Notes: generated from the sequence alone by a model not told the origin. DNA of 64,000 nt from Gamsiella multidivaricata (GCF_025024155.1 NW_026251757.1:186001-250000), one strand, 5' to 3'; positions 1 through 11,423 are shown, numbered from the stretch's first letter. Numbers and translations: made by a program.

Positions 1-50
1 CCATGCGAAGAACGAACAAGGACAGCATGTAATTGAAACAGTATAGGGTA

Positions 51-392
51 TTATACCTGGGTGTAGTCAGCCAAGATACGATGATGCCCACGAATTCTCC
101 CCATGAGGGGCGTAGCGCAGCGATCGGCGCCCTTGTTGCATTTCAGGGATGCCAGATAGTGTTGATCAATACAGTAAGCACCATTGAAGGCGGTGGCATC
201 AGAAGCACTGGATAGAAGGCAACCAGCATAGAAGCTCATTGACCCGCTAGCAAGAAGCGCACTGCTGGCGCCATTCTGCAGCTGTGCGAAGTTGCTGTAA
301 TGGTTGTTGGCGTTGCCCATATCCATGGCCGTTATTGGTGCAGTTGTTGGCGTAGATGTTATGGGAAGCATGGAAAAAAATCTTGTCCTCAT
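51..392 (-). CDS. Unrecognised open segment, possible exon
   Basis: A 113-codon open frame whose middle part (rich in Ser, Ala, Asn and with regularly spaced Cys) has protein-like composition. I recognise no family. It may be an exon of a minus-strand gene; no convincing splice partner was found on either side, and the first ~20 residues (Thr/Pro/Ile-rich) look more like leader than protein. It could equally be a chance frame. Confidence 0.22.
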   Translation of the reverse strand: MRTRFFSMLPITSTPTTAPITAMDMGNANNHYSNFAQLQNGASSALLASGSMSFYAGCLLSSASDATAFNGAYCIDQHYLASLKCNKGADRCATPLMGRIRGHHRILADYTQV

Positions 393-1794
393 GAGCTGAA
401 TTTACGACGGCGCTGTCGATTTATGTCGTTTTGAGATAGAAAGGCGAACTTGAAAACGAATTCCGGGTTGAAGCATATCCAAGTGCCAAAAAAAGACTAT
501 TATGAAAACACATCCAGGTGAAGAGTATGATATGCGCATCAGATAGGGGTCGACAAAAAAATGATAAAAAAAAAGACACAGGGGCGCATGCTGCAGACAC
601 GAATAACGTCTGTCAGGCTAGTACAAGGCTAAGCAATCGCCAAGGAATCATGCGTGCGCGACCCCAAAGCGAAAGATTTGTGAGGGTAAAAAGGCAAATG
701 ACGAGGATACGACGTGAGAGTTGATGTATGTGTATGGGTGTGTGAGGCGCCAAGGAAATAGACCCTTGAGGGCATGCGGTGCACGGCCAGAGATGAAAGA
801 AATGGTCTGGGCGAGGGACATGCGCCTCTATGCGAATGAGAGAATTTAACTAGCTCTGTTCGAACCTCTCCCACTCTTTCACTCGCTAGCTCACTACTCC
901 CTGCCTTCGTTGCCCTGCCCTCTTGTTGCAGTACACAGCTGTAGGGTGGGAGGGCAGTGTGCATCAATGTCGAGTTGGTATCAAAGTAAATGGAAGGATG
1001 GAAGGAGTGAACGGAGTTTCTTGGACATTGCTTGGAAGTTTTTTCAAAAGGACGTATTATTGACCGTGTTAGGCATAGCTTGCCATAGAAAACGGGAGAT
1101 GGCTATTAAAAGAGCAAGGGCGAGTCCAATGTGTTTGCTTCGAGTGAACAAGGTATGAGCAGCAAAAGATCCTGAAGCACCATTTTTTAAAAAAAAAAAA
1201 AAAAAAGGCAGCCTGACCACCCAAGCTGTTTACCGAGACTATGTTCTCGATTTATACGGAAGACCATCTTCTTCTCGCACCAAAGAGAGGATACAAAAAA
1301 TGAGGTGTCAAAAAGATATAATAACAATTTGGGTGGCAATACCGGGATTTCGGGACGCATTAATATCGATTGTGTGAGCGGATGTGTTTAATTTACATCG
1401 AGACAACACTGGTCATAGGCGACCAGTGCAATGGCCCGGAGTAGAGAAGTAGTCTTCATGGCCGTTGTTCTTTTAGCAAAATGGCAATTAGGGCAGGCAC
1501 AGCTTTAAAAGTTCTGTTGCTTTCGCATACGCACCTTGAATAAGCGAGGATGATTAATGAATGCCGGGTGGTCTTGTTAAGACCCTGAAGCTGAGTGCGA
1601 ACACTTTTAAAAAAAATCAACGGCCAGATGTTAGGGGAGTGAATCGAAGAGTTGAAGTTTGAAGTTAAGTGTAAAAAAGAAAGGAATAAACCGTGCCTTG
1701 AACGTTCCTGACCATGTCAAAATAAAGCTTCTCGACGGCATCGCCTCCTTGTTGTGACACCTTACTTGAATGTTTAAGCCCTTCGTAGATGAAT
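393..1794. other. Intergenic stretch, no gene seen
   Basis: No frame here combines length, protein-like composition and splice signals. It holds A-rich runs (for example an A run near 1189-1206) and a short TG/CA-rich patch near 725-745. The open frames on both strands around 630-1160 have the composition of chance frames. Confidence 0.5.
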
Positions 1795-2007
1795 TCATTG
1801 AATGTTGGCCTTCAGGGCACTAGCCATGGTCCGCCCCCTTTCTCTCAGGTTTCGGGTTGTGCAATAAGGTCGTCCTGCAATGCGCTCAGGGCCCATCACC
1901 TGCACCACCGCAAACTCCCTGCTTGGACCAATTGTTAGCTTGCAGTCATCAAAGCGTCGGCGGCCTTGAACTTCTTTAATATCAGTAGGAGGCATGGCCT
2001 GCCGCCG
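1795..2007 (-). CDS. Possible terminal exon of an unrecognised gene
   Basis: Minus-strand open frame of 71 codons ending in TGA. It is preceded on the minus strand by a very good 3' splice site (a T-rich run followed by gcag, at 2008-2025). The translation is balanced and basic, with a RGRT-like stretch near the end. The same frame stays open a little upstream of the splice site, so it could be exonic without splicing. No family is recognised and upstream exons (perhaps 2060-2200) were not resolved. Confidence 0.3.
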   Translation of the reverse strand, partial: RRQAMPPTDIKEVQGRRRFDDCKLTIGPSREFAVVQVMGPERIAGRPYCTTRNLRERGRTMASALKANIQ

Positions 2008-2274
2008 CTGCAAAAAAGAGAAATTTGACGGTTCCATTCATAGCTCATTCCATGCACAGTGGGGCGCAATAACCATTCATTTGATTGCTTAACAATGACT
2101 TGAACAACTAAAGCAGTGCATACATCTGTCTCTATTCTGAGTGGACGCTGTGAGACGAGAATAGGCAGGAATGTTGATGTGTTTGTACCCCGATCCAACA
2201 GTGTCGGCTAGTATGCAGATGCACAAATGCAGATAAGACACGCTAGATTACTATAAAGGAACAACGAAAGTGGT

Positions 2275-2718
2275 TCATATAACACCCTCTTCAACACACC
2301 AGAACCATCCGACCATGCAAGCAGGCATGGTGGACGGCAGACATGCCTTGGCGTCGTATTGAAAGGAAAAAAACTTCTGTTTTTCATCTGGTTGTTTGCG
2401 TGCAGACGTACAAAAGTATCGAGATGGCATAGCAGATTCATACTGTTCCGCATTTGGGATTGCAACGGGGAAAAACATAGCGCTGTTATGTAGGCTTGGC
2501 ACAGGTTTATACGTGAATACCTTCGACCGATAAGGGTGTAATGTGTCGCGGGTAACAGCATCTGTTACGATACCGTTAGCTTGTAAGGAGGTATTTTTTA
2601 AAGACATCACACAACAGGATTCGGTCTGGTCTAACTTGCTATAAGAATTACCATCGGGGAACACAGCTACATAGGTTGCGAAAGTCTTCCAATGAAGACA
2701 CCAAGGCGAAGTACCCAT
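2275..2718 (-). CDS. Hypothetical protein, 147 codons
   Basis: The longest open frame in the first 4 kb, with mixed charge and seven cysteines. It overlaps no better frame. I recognise no domain. Its ATG at 2718 lies against a plus-strand T-rich region, and no TATA-like element or intron is obvious. It could be a small lineage-specific gene, an exon of a larger one, or a chance frame. Confidence 0.28.
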   Translation of the reverse strand: MGTSPWCLHWKTFATYVAVFPDGNSYSKLDQTESCCVMSLKNTSLQANGIVTDAVTRDTLHPYRSKVFTYKPVPSLHNSAMFFPVAIPNAEQYESAMPSRYFCTSARKQPDEKQKFFSFQYDAKACLPSTMPACMVGWFWCVEEGVI

Positions 2719-4049
2719 TCAGATAAAGCGCTTTGTTCCCTTTCTTCCTTTTTATTTTTATTTTTGCATGAAAGTACTGTTCAATGTTTACGCTCAAGAA
2801 TTGCTGTGTTTTGTTTAATTCGAGTTACTAACAAAAGACAATCGAAAACATGGCCATTGCATTCTTCATACTTACCCTTTACAGAATGCCGTGTTCGCCC
2901 AACGTCGCTTTTTAAAAAAGTCCTTTATGTTGGCCGACTTCTTATCTTTTCTTTCTCCTCTTCTTTATTTTGTATTATATCCACGATAGACCATAGCGAG
3001 CCAATTAAGCGTGCGGTAAACGAGCGACTAGCATGGTCGATGATCGGAGAGGACCAACAGGCGGGGGAGCAAATTATTCAGAGATTTTTGCTCTTTACCT
3101 AGACCTCTACTCAGGGCAGGACTGTGATAGCATATGCACCATGGCGAAGCCCAAGCAGGGCAAATACCATAGGACAGATCAAACAATAAATTCATGTACT
3201 ATGGGCCACAATTTAAGGTTCGCCTTTCGTGTTCTTCGCGTAGCTTGCTGAAGTCGCGTGGTTAGGCACCCATCGCCTAGTATACATGTCTTTAGATTAC
3301 AGAAAAAAAAAGCCACGCATGATTCGTATTTATTCCCAAATCAGTGAAGCTTGAGTCAGGGGAAGGGCCAGGAGAAATAGGAGGTACCCCGGTCTTTTTG
3401 GAGTTTGTTGTGGGAGACCCTCGAACGCTTTGAACATGTTTACCTTTTGTCTTTTGACAAGGCGAAGTGCCATCTACTTATTACTTTCAAGCCATTTTCA
3501 TTACTTATTATACTTTGTATTTTGAGCAGGGGGGCGGAGGGGAGGGGCTAGAAGGCCTCGTTCCTTGGTAGGTTCGGCAACTGGTCCAATTTGAGCATTT
3601 ATAGCCAGCGCAAACCAGGACAAACGCACATGGATGTTCAACTCAATTGACTCTTTATAAAGCAAGAGACTTATTTCATGGTGTCCACCACACTTTGCTA
3701 CAGGGTTGGAAACCACAGACTGCATGAACAGGAGCGATGCAACACAGAGAGGCGAGTTTTCGACAGATATATTTATTTAAGGGCATAGCTGGCTAACTTC
3801 CAAATAGGTCAATAGCCAAACAAAAAGAAGGTCTCGACTTTTCATGGTTCATCGAATCGTTTGTTGCCATTGGCGTTGCCTTCGCCCTGACCATCGTGTT
3901 TTCAAATATCAAGTATCGTACGCGTTTTGTGCTGCCTAATCCGCATCTTTGAGAACAGAATTCCCGCCCTTAATAAATCTGCTTTGCAGAAAGTGAACTT
4001 GTAATGGCATCTATTGGGTCCTTCTTTCCTCAATCTAATTCAAATTGAA
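2719..4049. other. Intergenic stretch upstream of RPL35
   Basis: No gene is supported here. There are T-rich runs at about 2735-2765 and an A run near 3301. The segment just before 4050 is pyrimidine-rich, which fits the leader of a ribosomal protein gene. Confidence 0.5.
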
Positions 4050-5339
4050 ATGGTACTGAGCTGGGAACAAGGCATACATATCCATCAGGAGCACAATCCA
4101 TCCATCGACATGTCGGCATCAGCGTACTGGCATAACAGTTCAATTACTATCAGGAGTCATCTCAATTCTCTATCGATCGATATAACTCGACTACTACAAG
4201 GAATTGAACAGTTTACTTGAGTGATGGGGCAACAAACATGTGGAACCTCTGATTAAGCATTATGCAGGACACCACTGCTCAACATCAACACAGACACTGG
4301 GAAGATGTCTTTTTCTGGCTACGAAAAGTACGATGCAGACGGATTCCATGCCGAAACAGACATCCTTCAAGGTCTGCGGACTGGGATCACAGCAGAGCGT
4401 TACAGCACATACCCATAGTCGTTGATTCCTTTTCACAAACAGCTTATGGATCGCCTTTCGCAGGAGTTTCAGCAAAAATGAAAAAAAGACAGTAAGCTGA
4501 CCTGTTGGATTTTTCTATTCGTGGATTCTCAAACTACGTAGGCTGCTGTCAAGGCTTACGAGTTGCAAACCAAGAACAAGGCTGAGCTCACCAAGCAGCT
4601 CGAGGAGCTCAAGCAGGAGCTCGCCTCGCTTAAGGTCCAGAAGGTTGCTGGAGGTTCTGCCAGCAAGTTGACCAAGATGTAAGCTGTCATTCTTTGAGAG
4701 CGCCAGGAGAGATGCCAAGAAGGACATTGAGCGACATTGTATCAGGAGATAGCATAGCGAGCAATTAATTGTCCCAGACGAGGACTCGTTTACAGGATAC
4801 AACTACTCCCGCACCGACCAATGTAGCAGGATATGCATACCGTGCACGTTTTGGATTCGCTCATGCCGGCGATAGCAGGACGCATTCTATTACTCATGTA
4901 TCGAGATATGCGCGCAGAAACAAACGGAGGGACATATCATTCTCGATGCACTAAGGATGTCAACAGTGGAACACAGACCAATGATCTGGCCTTGGTCGAC
5001 CAGAGATCATTCACACCATTTTGGGAGCGATATAGATCGTTAGTGCACCATTTACGACTATCAATCGTTCAAATCTAACGCCGGATATTGCTATTTGCTG
5101 TGCATAGTTCTGCTGTCCGCAAGTCGGTCGCCCGTGTCATGACCGTCATCACCCAGAAGCAGCGCTCCCAGCTCCGCATCTTCTACCAGAAGAAGAACTT
5201 CTTGCCCTTGGACCTCCGTGTCAAGAAGACCCGTGCCATCCGTCGTCGTCTTACCAAGCACGAGGCTTCCCGCAAGACCGTCAAGCAGCAGAAGAAGGAC
5301 ACCCACTTCCCTCTTCGCAAGTACGCCATCAAGGCATAA
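4050..5339 (+). CDS. RPL35: 60S ribosomal protein uL29 (L35)
   Basis: Component of the large ribosomal subunit near the exit tunnel. Exons: 4050-4052, 4542-4678, 5108-5339, giving 123 residues, the same length as human L35. Seen: the N-terminal KAYEL motif, the [13 protein letters not shown] helix, the VRKSVARV segment, the [10 protein letters not shown] segment and the C-terminal PLRKYAIKA. The 4679-5107 intron splits an Ile codon (AT|T), matching the family. Exon 1 is inferred: the coding frame enters at 4542 in phase 0 with Ala-Ala-Val, so the ATG must sit directly before an intron. ATG|gt at 4050-4054 follows a pyrimidine-rich leader and is the best candidate. An intron directly after the ATG is also known in the yeast RPL35 genes. 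The exon-1 choice is less sure than the rest. Confidence 0.93.
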
Positions 5340-5371
5340 AGGATTCGTACGTGTGTGCAACATTTTTTTCC

Positions 5372-5377
5372 AATAAA
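5372..5377 (+). terminator. AATAAA polyadenylation signal of RPL35
   Basis: AATAAA 33 bases after the RPL35 stop codon, at the usual distance for a fungal 3' end. Confidence 0.6.
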
Positions 5378-5731
5378 AAATCATGCAAGGGGAAACCAGC
5401 AACTAGTTCAAAAATATTTTATACAAGATCAGTGATTAGGAAGACAAGAGCGAATGTACGCTGAAAGCGATCTATTCTAACCTTTGCGCACGCCAGCAAC
5501 AATGGCTAGCCCCGAGATGAATTTTTAGTTCCGCTGCTGACAATCAAGATCGATTTTAATGATAAAGCTTTACACTGAACAAGATATGCGAAGCGTCTTC
5601 GAAGTTTTTTTCTTTTTTAATATACAGCAGGCAGGCAAAAAAATGGTACATATAGTTTACAAGCGAAGGAGCAGGAGAGGGAATAATGTGAGGGATGAAG
5701 AAAAAAAATAGGCGAGTAGATCCTCCTGCAT

Positions 5732-6576
5732 TTAGAAGCCGTGCAGCTTGACCTGCTTCTTGTCAACACCGCCTTCCTCCACAAGAAGGTTCAAGACCTT
5801 GGTGCGTTGGTCGCCCTGGAGCTGGATGACAGATCCGAGCTCCTCATCTTCCACAAGAGTTCCGTTGCAGGCAAAGTCCTTCTTGAAGATCTTAAGCATG
5901 CGCTTCTTGTCAAAGTTGGCAGGAAGACCCTGGATTGTCGTCAAGGTCTTGCGTCCGTTACGCTGCTGAATACGGATATCTACAAGATGACAAATTAACG
6001 AAGCAACTGGGCAAATTAGTCATCAATTCCCTTTCAGCCCAAACTAATTAATCACGGAAAGGCGAACCTCACACCCGTAACGAGAAAGAGAACAGAGAGG
6101 AGCATAGCAAACAGATGTAAAAATCAGTGTAACTATGACATAAGGCGTATATAAAATATACTACCGTCAGAGCAGGAAACAGACCAAAACGGCCTGTCAA
6201 AGCCCTGCTACGGCAAAAAAAAGTTATCATCACTTTTTTCAGGATTGCATGCCTCTCTCTATCCATCGCTCCCAACAAAGAGATAAAAGCAAAAAAATAA
6301 TTCCCGTAGAGGTTCAAGGGGAAAAGGGTGTAGTGTAAAGCGAGATCGGGCAAAGCCTGGTCCATCAACAATGGAGCTAGACACGTACGGATATATTCCT
6401 GCTGGGCGCCGGTGTCACCTGAATCGCCAAGATCGGCAAAAGGATCTATCGTCCGATGAAAAATATGAGCACTTGTTAGGATCAAATCAAGCTAAGCGAT
6501 CTCAAGATCAAGATCAAATACCGCCATAAAAAAGCGATTCCTTACCATAAGACTGCAAATTTTGAATATCGGACAT
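5732..6576 (-). CDS. SUI1: Translation initiation factor eIF1 (Sui1)
   Basis: eIF1 binds the 40S subunit next to the P site and enforces start-codon selection. Exons (minus): 6546-6576, 6389-6445, 5732-5979; 111 residues, within the family range. Seen: an N-terminal SYDPFAD motif, the RIQQRNGRKTLTTIQGLP core, KDFACNGT and IQLQGDQR motifs, and the terminal LHGF. All splice phases agree: G|AT makes the Asp of DPFAD and C|AT makes the His of YIHIR. Neighbours: divergent from CSTF2 with 258 bases between start codons. Odd: the start context is poor, T at -3 and T at +4, unlike REC8, PRP19, IMPDH and the acetyltransferase here, which have A at -3. Poor context at eIF1 start codons is a known autoregulatory feature in eukaryotes. 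Confidence 0.97.
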
Positions 6577-6739
6577 GGACTGAAAGAAAGTATCGATCGG
6601 AGACAAATAAGAGATGTGTGTTCTGGTGACTGAAAGAGTGCGAGGAGTATGTACAGGGGTGGGGGAGGTAAAAGGCGAAGGGAAAAAAAAGAGTGCGTTG
6701 CCTTTTATACGATTTCAAAAGTAAACAAAAAATAAAAGG

Positions 6740-6763
6740 TGACGTCATGTTCACGTGAACATG
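6740..6763. promoter_or_regulatory. CRE-like site overlapping an 18-bp perfect palindrome
   Basis: Between the divergent start codons of eIF1 and CSTF2. TGACGTCA (6740-6747), the classical CRE/ATF bZIP palindrome, overlaps by two bases a perfect 18-bp palindrome at 6746-6763 centred on CACGTG, the bHLH E-box core. The symmetry is seen directly; binding by bZIP or bHLH factors is inference from the known core sequences. Confidence 0.55.
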
Positions 6764-6834
6764 CTACATATCCAGTCATGATGCCAGTACTCATTTTATT
6801 ACCAGCCAAGCACGTCTTTCCATACCAACACCCA

Positions 6835-8375
6835 ATGAGTGGTTCAAAAGTTGTCTTTGGTAGGACCCGAGTGCCAAGGCTGGAGCACATGGAGAACCTC
6901 GACTCAAAATACCTATGACTCGAAAAAACATCAGCTAACGATCAAGATGCATTTTGTGTCTCTGTATAGTGGGAAACATTCCTTATGAGCAGACTGAGGA
7001 GCAGCTAATCGAAATCTTCAGCGAGGTTGGACCCGTTGTATCTTTCAGGTATGTAGCACTGGACTATGCGAAAAGGGCGGATATATGTTGCTCCAGTTAT
7101 TACGCCGTATGCGTCAATGATGACTATATTGAAGACTATCACACTGAGCCGCAACATTGGATCTCAATCATAGGCTAGTCTTTGAGCGCGAGACAGGGAA
7201 GCCAAGGGGATATGGATTTTGTGAATTCCAAGATGAAAGAACCGCAGCATCGGCAGTCAGGAACCTCAATGGCAGGGAAATCGGCAACAGATCATTAAAA
7301 GTCGACTTTGCAGAGACGGATCCTGCCAGGAACGGTGGTCGCGATTTGGAAGAGGGATTGTATATGAGAAACATTGGACCTGGATCAGGACCCTCAGGAC
7401 TTCCACCTATGCCGCCTCACCTTCAACAGCAGCAACAGCCACATTTTATGCCTCCTCAGGGTGCACCACAGAGACTGGATCCTCGACTTGCCAATAACCC
7501 AAATGCAGCACTTCCGCCAAATCGACCTCCTATGCCGCAACCGCCCATGACAGGTGCACCACCACCACCCATGGCACCAGGGCCTAGCTCTGCGGACGCC
7601 ATTTCAGCCGTATTGGGAACAATGACACCGCAGAATGTTTTCGATTTGATTTCATCAATGAAGGTCTTGGGAACAAGTGAGCCTGAGCGAGCTAAGGCTG
7701 TCTTGAATGATAACCCACAACTGTCGTATGCATTGTTCCAGGCACTACTCATGATGAATTTGGTCGAGCCAAGCTCTTTACAGGTACATACCGCGTTCTG
7801 GATCAGTTCGTTGCCGGCCAATTTCAAACGGAGCCCACTGTAGTCAGCAATCAGTCACTTACCAGACCGGTGCCTTTTCTTAATTAATTGTAGCGAATGT
7901 TCCCTTCAATGCCTGGTCCCAAGGCCCCAGCACCGCCTGTATCAGTCCCTCAGCAACAGCACCTTCCGCCCCCACCACCTCCGACACATATGGGAATGCC
8001 ACCGCAGCCACACCTTCAGCAACAGCAGGTGCCTCCATTTGCGCCACAGGGATATCCAAGCATGGTACCGCAGCATCCACCCCAACAGGGAGCACCTATG
8101 GCGCCATCTCTCGGTAGGTGGCATATCTTTTTTTGTTGTTTATTTATTTATTGAATCGGACGCGGTGTCGTGGTGTTAGCCCACTGTATCACCGTATCAC
8201 ATTCTCTAGACTGATGTTCTGACTATATTTTTCTCGTCAATACATTATAGAACAGCAAAAGGCCTTGGTTGCTCAGGTGCTGGCGTTGACCCCTGCGGAC
8301 ATTGCCTCGTTACCGGAGGATCAGCGGGCGAATATCATTCAATTGAGGGCTCAGCTTTTGGGAGGCAACGTTTAG
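6835..8375 (+). CDS. CSTF2: Cleavage stimulation factor 64-kDa-type subunit (CSTF2/Rna15)
   Basis: RNA-binding subunit of the pre-mRNA 3' end cleavage complex, recognising U/GU-rich elements in the nucleus. Exons: 6835-6859, 6970-7048, 7174-7783, 7894-8113, 8251-8375; 352 residues with all phases consistent. Domains: RRM at about 5-90, with RNP2 (VFVGNIP) and RNP1 (GYGFCEF); the hinge at about 190-245 ([21 protein letters not shown]), which binds CstF77 in the family; a Pro/Gln/Met-rich linker; and a C-terminal helical domain ([15 protein letters not shown]) of the type that contacts Pcf11. The first exon encodes only eight residues and was chosen because its G| phase restores the Val of RNP2. 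A branch-point-like ctaac lies about 36 bases before the first acceptor. Confidence 0.93.
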
Positions 8376-8397
8376 ATCCGTTGCATTCTGAAACGAC

Positions 8398-8403
8398 AAT
8401 AAA
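8398..8403 (+). terminator. AATAAA polyadenylation signal of CSTF2
   Basis: AATAAA 22 bases after the CSTF2 stop codon, within an A-rich tail. Confidence 0.55.
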
Positions 8404-9431
8404 AAACAAAAACAAAAACATAGACTGTATGAAATCGAGCATGGGAGTCGATATCGTATCTTTTGATGGTGCGAAAGAGGGCGGATTGTCTGTCACCAAT
8501 TATTTTTAGCTAGAAAATAAGAATAATGTCACCAATGGCCCAGGGTTTTCATTCTTTGAAAACAAAAAGAAGTTATTGCTTCATTCCCACAATTAGCAAT
8601 GCGCTTGTCAGATAAGTTTCTCGAATCATCTCCTGTGGTTCTTTTTCTCATTTCAAAAGTCGACATTGGCCTTTTTTGAGGGGATAGGCACCATGCTCAG
8701 TCTCTGTGTCAGGTCTTGTGGGAACACCACCGGCACAGTAAAAGCAGCTCCCTGGCTATGGTTGCTGTGCGGCATTGTCATAGTGCCTATTTGGGTCTGC
8801 AATAGGAACTGTGAAGCATGCTGTTTCGCTCATTCTATCACCTTAAGCTTGTGGATGTTCTACGTAGTTGCTAATTGAACGAGATTATTCAACTGATCGG
8901 TCCAACTCTGACTTGCTCTTGCTGTCAAGTGTAAACGATAGAGGACACCTGTAGCATAAACTTCAGCAATAATGCCTGGTCCCTTAAGTATCGCGAGCAC
9001 GTCGTGTCTTTTGCCTACCTCTTCTCTACCCCCCCACCCTCCATTCATAAACCCAGACTCCTACGCAATAAACCGCACTACGCTTTTTCACCTGCACCTC
9101 CTCTACTCCTGGCTTGGAACTTGTTGTTTATACAACCCATGACTCTCTGTAATCTGCAATTGATGACCTCCCTGTTCAAGGCAGTTTGCTTCCAGTGCAC
9201 CGATCCACAGACCTGGGCGACAGCACCATTCTTGACAGCCTGGCTCGTATGCAGATGGAGCAATTGGTGCTGTAGGACCTGAAGCAATTACTATGCATAT
9301 TTTTCGGCACTTTGTAAGGCATTATTGGCTCTTTATCTCTTTATCCCGTACACTAGCGCGTCCTACGCTTGTATATGCAAATATCTTAGACTGAGGCATT
9401 GAAGACTGTAAAAATTAATAGATAAGTCGAG
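8404..9431. other. No firm gene; short coding-like traces
   Basis: No model is supported. One plus-strand frame at about 9175-9275 is open and protein-like (ends ..MQMEQLVL then TAG) and could be an exon of the gene traced downstream. A minus-strand frame at about 8656-8830 is also open. Neither is long enough to exclude chance. Confidence 0.4.
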
Positions 9432-10233
9432 AATGGTGCCGATGAGCATATAGCCGGAGAGGGCAACGATCTCGCAGCAAACAATGACTGTAAACGATTG
9501 AAATCAGCGGTGTAAACCCAGGATGAACAAAGACTTTATTGAATTGAATGGTGTTAGAATGTTGGGTGCAGCACTATCAACGTCCCAATATAGTAAACAT
9601 TTGCAACGGCGAATAAGCAGCACAGTGATGGCATATTTAGAGAGGTCTCTTCTTTTATTGCTCTTGCACCGTGAATATCTACTATCTTCTCAAAGAAGAG
9701 CCAGGGAGTGCAGAAGTGAATTAGGGTGGGAAATAAAGATGGGACACATGTGGTCCTGGCCCTCAGATAATAAAGTTGAGTCTTCATGTTATTCGACTCT
9801 GCCAGCTACCAATATATTTCGCTTTATAGTCGCTGAAGGACAAACCGCGCAGAACTTATTGCAATAACGTTGAATGGCGTGCGGGCGATGCTGGACCGTA
9901 TGTCCATCAGAGTCCGTACCACATTAATATCATAAATAGGTTATATGGGTTGTAGGGTTATAGTCGTAGCCACTCTTCATCCACTTTACATGCACTTTTC
10001 AAGAGCTGGTTTGTATATAGATATTTATTAAGCTTTCATGGTCTCAGAAATGGTTCAGGATGTATAACGCGGCTAACTGGGATGATATAAAGCTGTTGTA
10101 CGGAACTGCCGCTTCTAGGAAATTTGAGCAATTCGTCAATGTTCCCAAGATCGTCGCAAACCATGCACGAAAGCTGAATCAGAAGTGGAACCTCAAATTC
10201 AAAGAGCGGCGCAATGCAGTTCTCCTGGCCTAG
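9432..10233 (+). CDS. Unrecognised gene, partial model
   Basis: A tentative chain of coding-like segments with consistent phases: 9432-9509, 9830-9897, 10059-10233. The donor at 9898 is GTATGT and the last acceptor is ttcag. The C-terminal 58 residues are Lys/Asn/Trp-rich (for example the NAANWDDIKLLYG and HARKLNQKW stretches) and end at TAG. The start was not found; earlier exons may lie at 9175-9275. The long minus-strand frame at 10036-10506 has shadow-like composition (Cys, Ile, Phe, His) and was not preferred. I recognise no family; it may be a lineage-specific gene or a relic. Confidence 0.28.
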
Positions 10234-11029
10234 GCAGAAGAAGATGCAATGATATCGTTCCAAGCTGGACAGCACATCGTTTTGAAAAAAAAAAACCGGT
10301 CGCCGGATATAAACAGGCAACGACACAGGACATGGTGTATTATTCGTTACCGACAAATGCATGGGAAAGGAAGGATGTTTAACGGGAAGCATCGGCTCTT
10401 GTTTTGTAATTCGTAGTTTCACTGTCCCGTGTGAATTATGAACCCTGCCGTCTCTCTTCGTCAAACATCTTGAAAACCACCTTAGCCAACATGACCATTC
10501 CAACAAGACGAAGGGGACTAGGACGACTAGCCGAAGCCACAGAAGCTTCAGAAGCCGTAGAAGCAGAATAGGCGAAGCATGGTACTAGCTGCAGGAACAT
10601 GCAAGGTGCACTTGATCTATTACCTGAACGAGATTATTAAAGCACAAACGTGCACACACAGTTTCTGAACGATTATTCCCTTTTTCTTCCAGCAGAGACC
10701 GAATGCCGCAGCGAACTCTCGACCCAGCAAACGCTACCCATCCACTCGTGCGAATTCCTTTCATATCAATACAGATGGCCTGATCTGGATCGCGTACGAG
10801 ATAAACAATGAGGGTGCGAGAGCAGCCTTTCACATATTGCGGCTGTCTAGTGTCGTATTAGAGATTTTGCCTACTTCCTGTAAGTATACTTTTTTTTTTT
10901 TGCTTGATTTGAGGACTTGTTCATTTGACCAGAAATGTATACCATAAAACCGTGAATAGCACCTGGGATACCACGTAAGTGCTGGAAGATTTAACGGCGC
11001 CCACAGTTTTGACGATCGAGTGATTGCTG
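10234..11029. other. No firm gene; one open plus-strand trace
   Basis: A plus-strand segment at 10693-10879 is open for 62 codons, has a good acceptor (cttccag) and a canonical donor (GTAAGT), and reads as a balanced protein (NTDGLIWIAYEINNEGAR). I could not join it in phase to anything on either side, so no gene is called. Confidence 0.4.
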
Positions 11030-11423
11030 ATGCGGGAGCTCGCACGATTCGAGGAGTCGCAGCAGCAGCAGCTTTGCCGGCTCAAGAACGACTTGGAATC
11101 TGGTTACATCAGTACGTATGCCAGATCAGATCCATTGAAAGCATATTTTTCAGCTGCTTTAAGTAATTGTGAGGTGCGCCTGCAGCATGATGTGGACTAG
11201 ATTCTGCCCTGTTGTATAGCATCAGCGCGGTATAGAGTTCTCAACACAAAGTCCCGGGCGTAATATAGCTTGGATTGAAGTGAATAATACCTCGTTCTGG
11301 ATTTGCAGAACTGAAGATGAGGGCGGGGATGAGGATAAAGAGGATAAAGAAGGTAGGATGATTATGGGATGGGACGTGGATGGGCGCAGATTGGTGGCAA
11401 AGATATTATTGAATTGGGCTTGA
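11030..11423 (+). CDS. Small unrecognised two-exon gene
   Basis: Exons 11030-11111 and 11269-11423, joined A|CT in phase, give 78 residues. Exon 1 is a Glu/Gln-rich helix-like segment (RFEESQQQQLCRLKNDLE). Exon 2 has a Trp-rich part, an acidic Asp/Glu/Lys run and ends ..KILLNWA. The donor is GTACGT and the acceptor is atatag. It lies 135 bases upstream of the PRP19 start on the same strand. An in-frame TGA lies shortly before the ATG. It may instead be the 3' end of a longer gene. Confidence 0.33.

Noticed and set aside
4305..4480. A short open frame ([17 protein letters not shown]...) inside the first RPL35 intron.
   Set aside because: It is interrupted by stops, has no family match, and the RPL35 exon structure explains the region.
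10036..10506. A 156-codon minus-strand frame.
   Set aside because: It is rich in Cys, Ile, Phe and His, typical of an antisense shadow, and the plus strand there reads as a better protein with splice sites.
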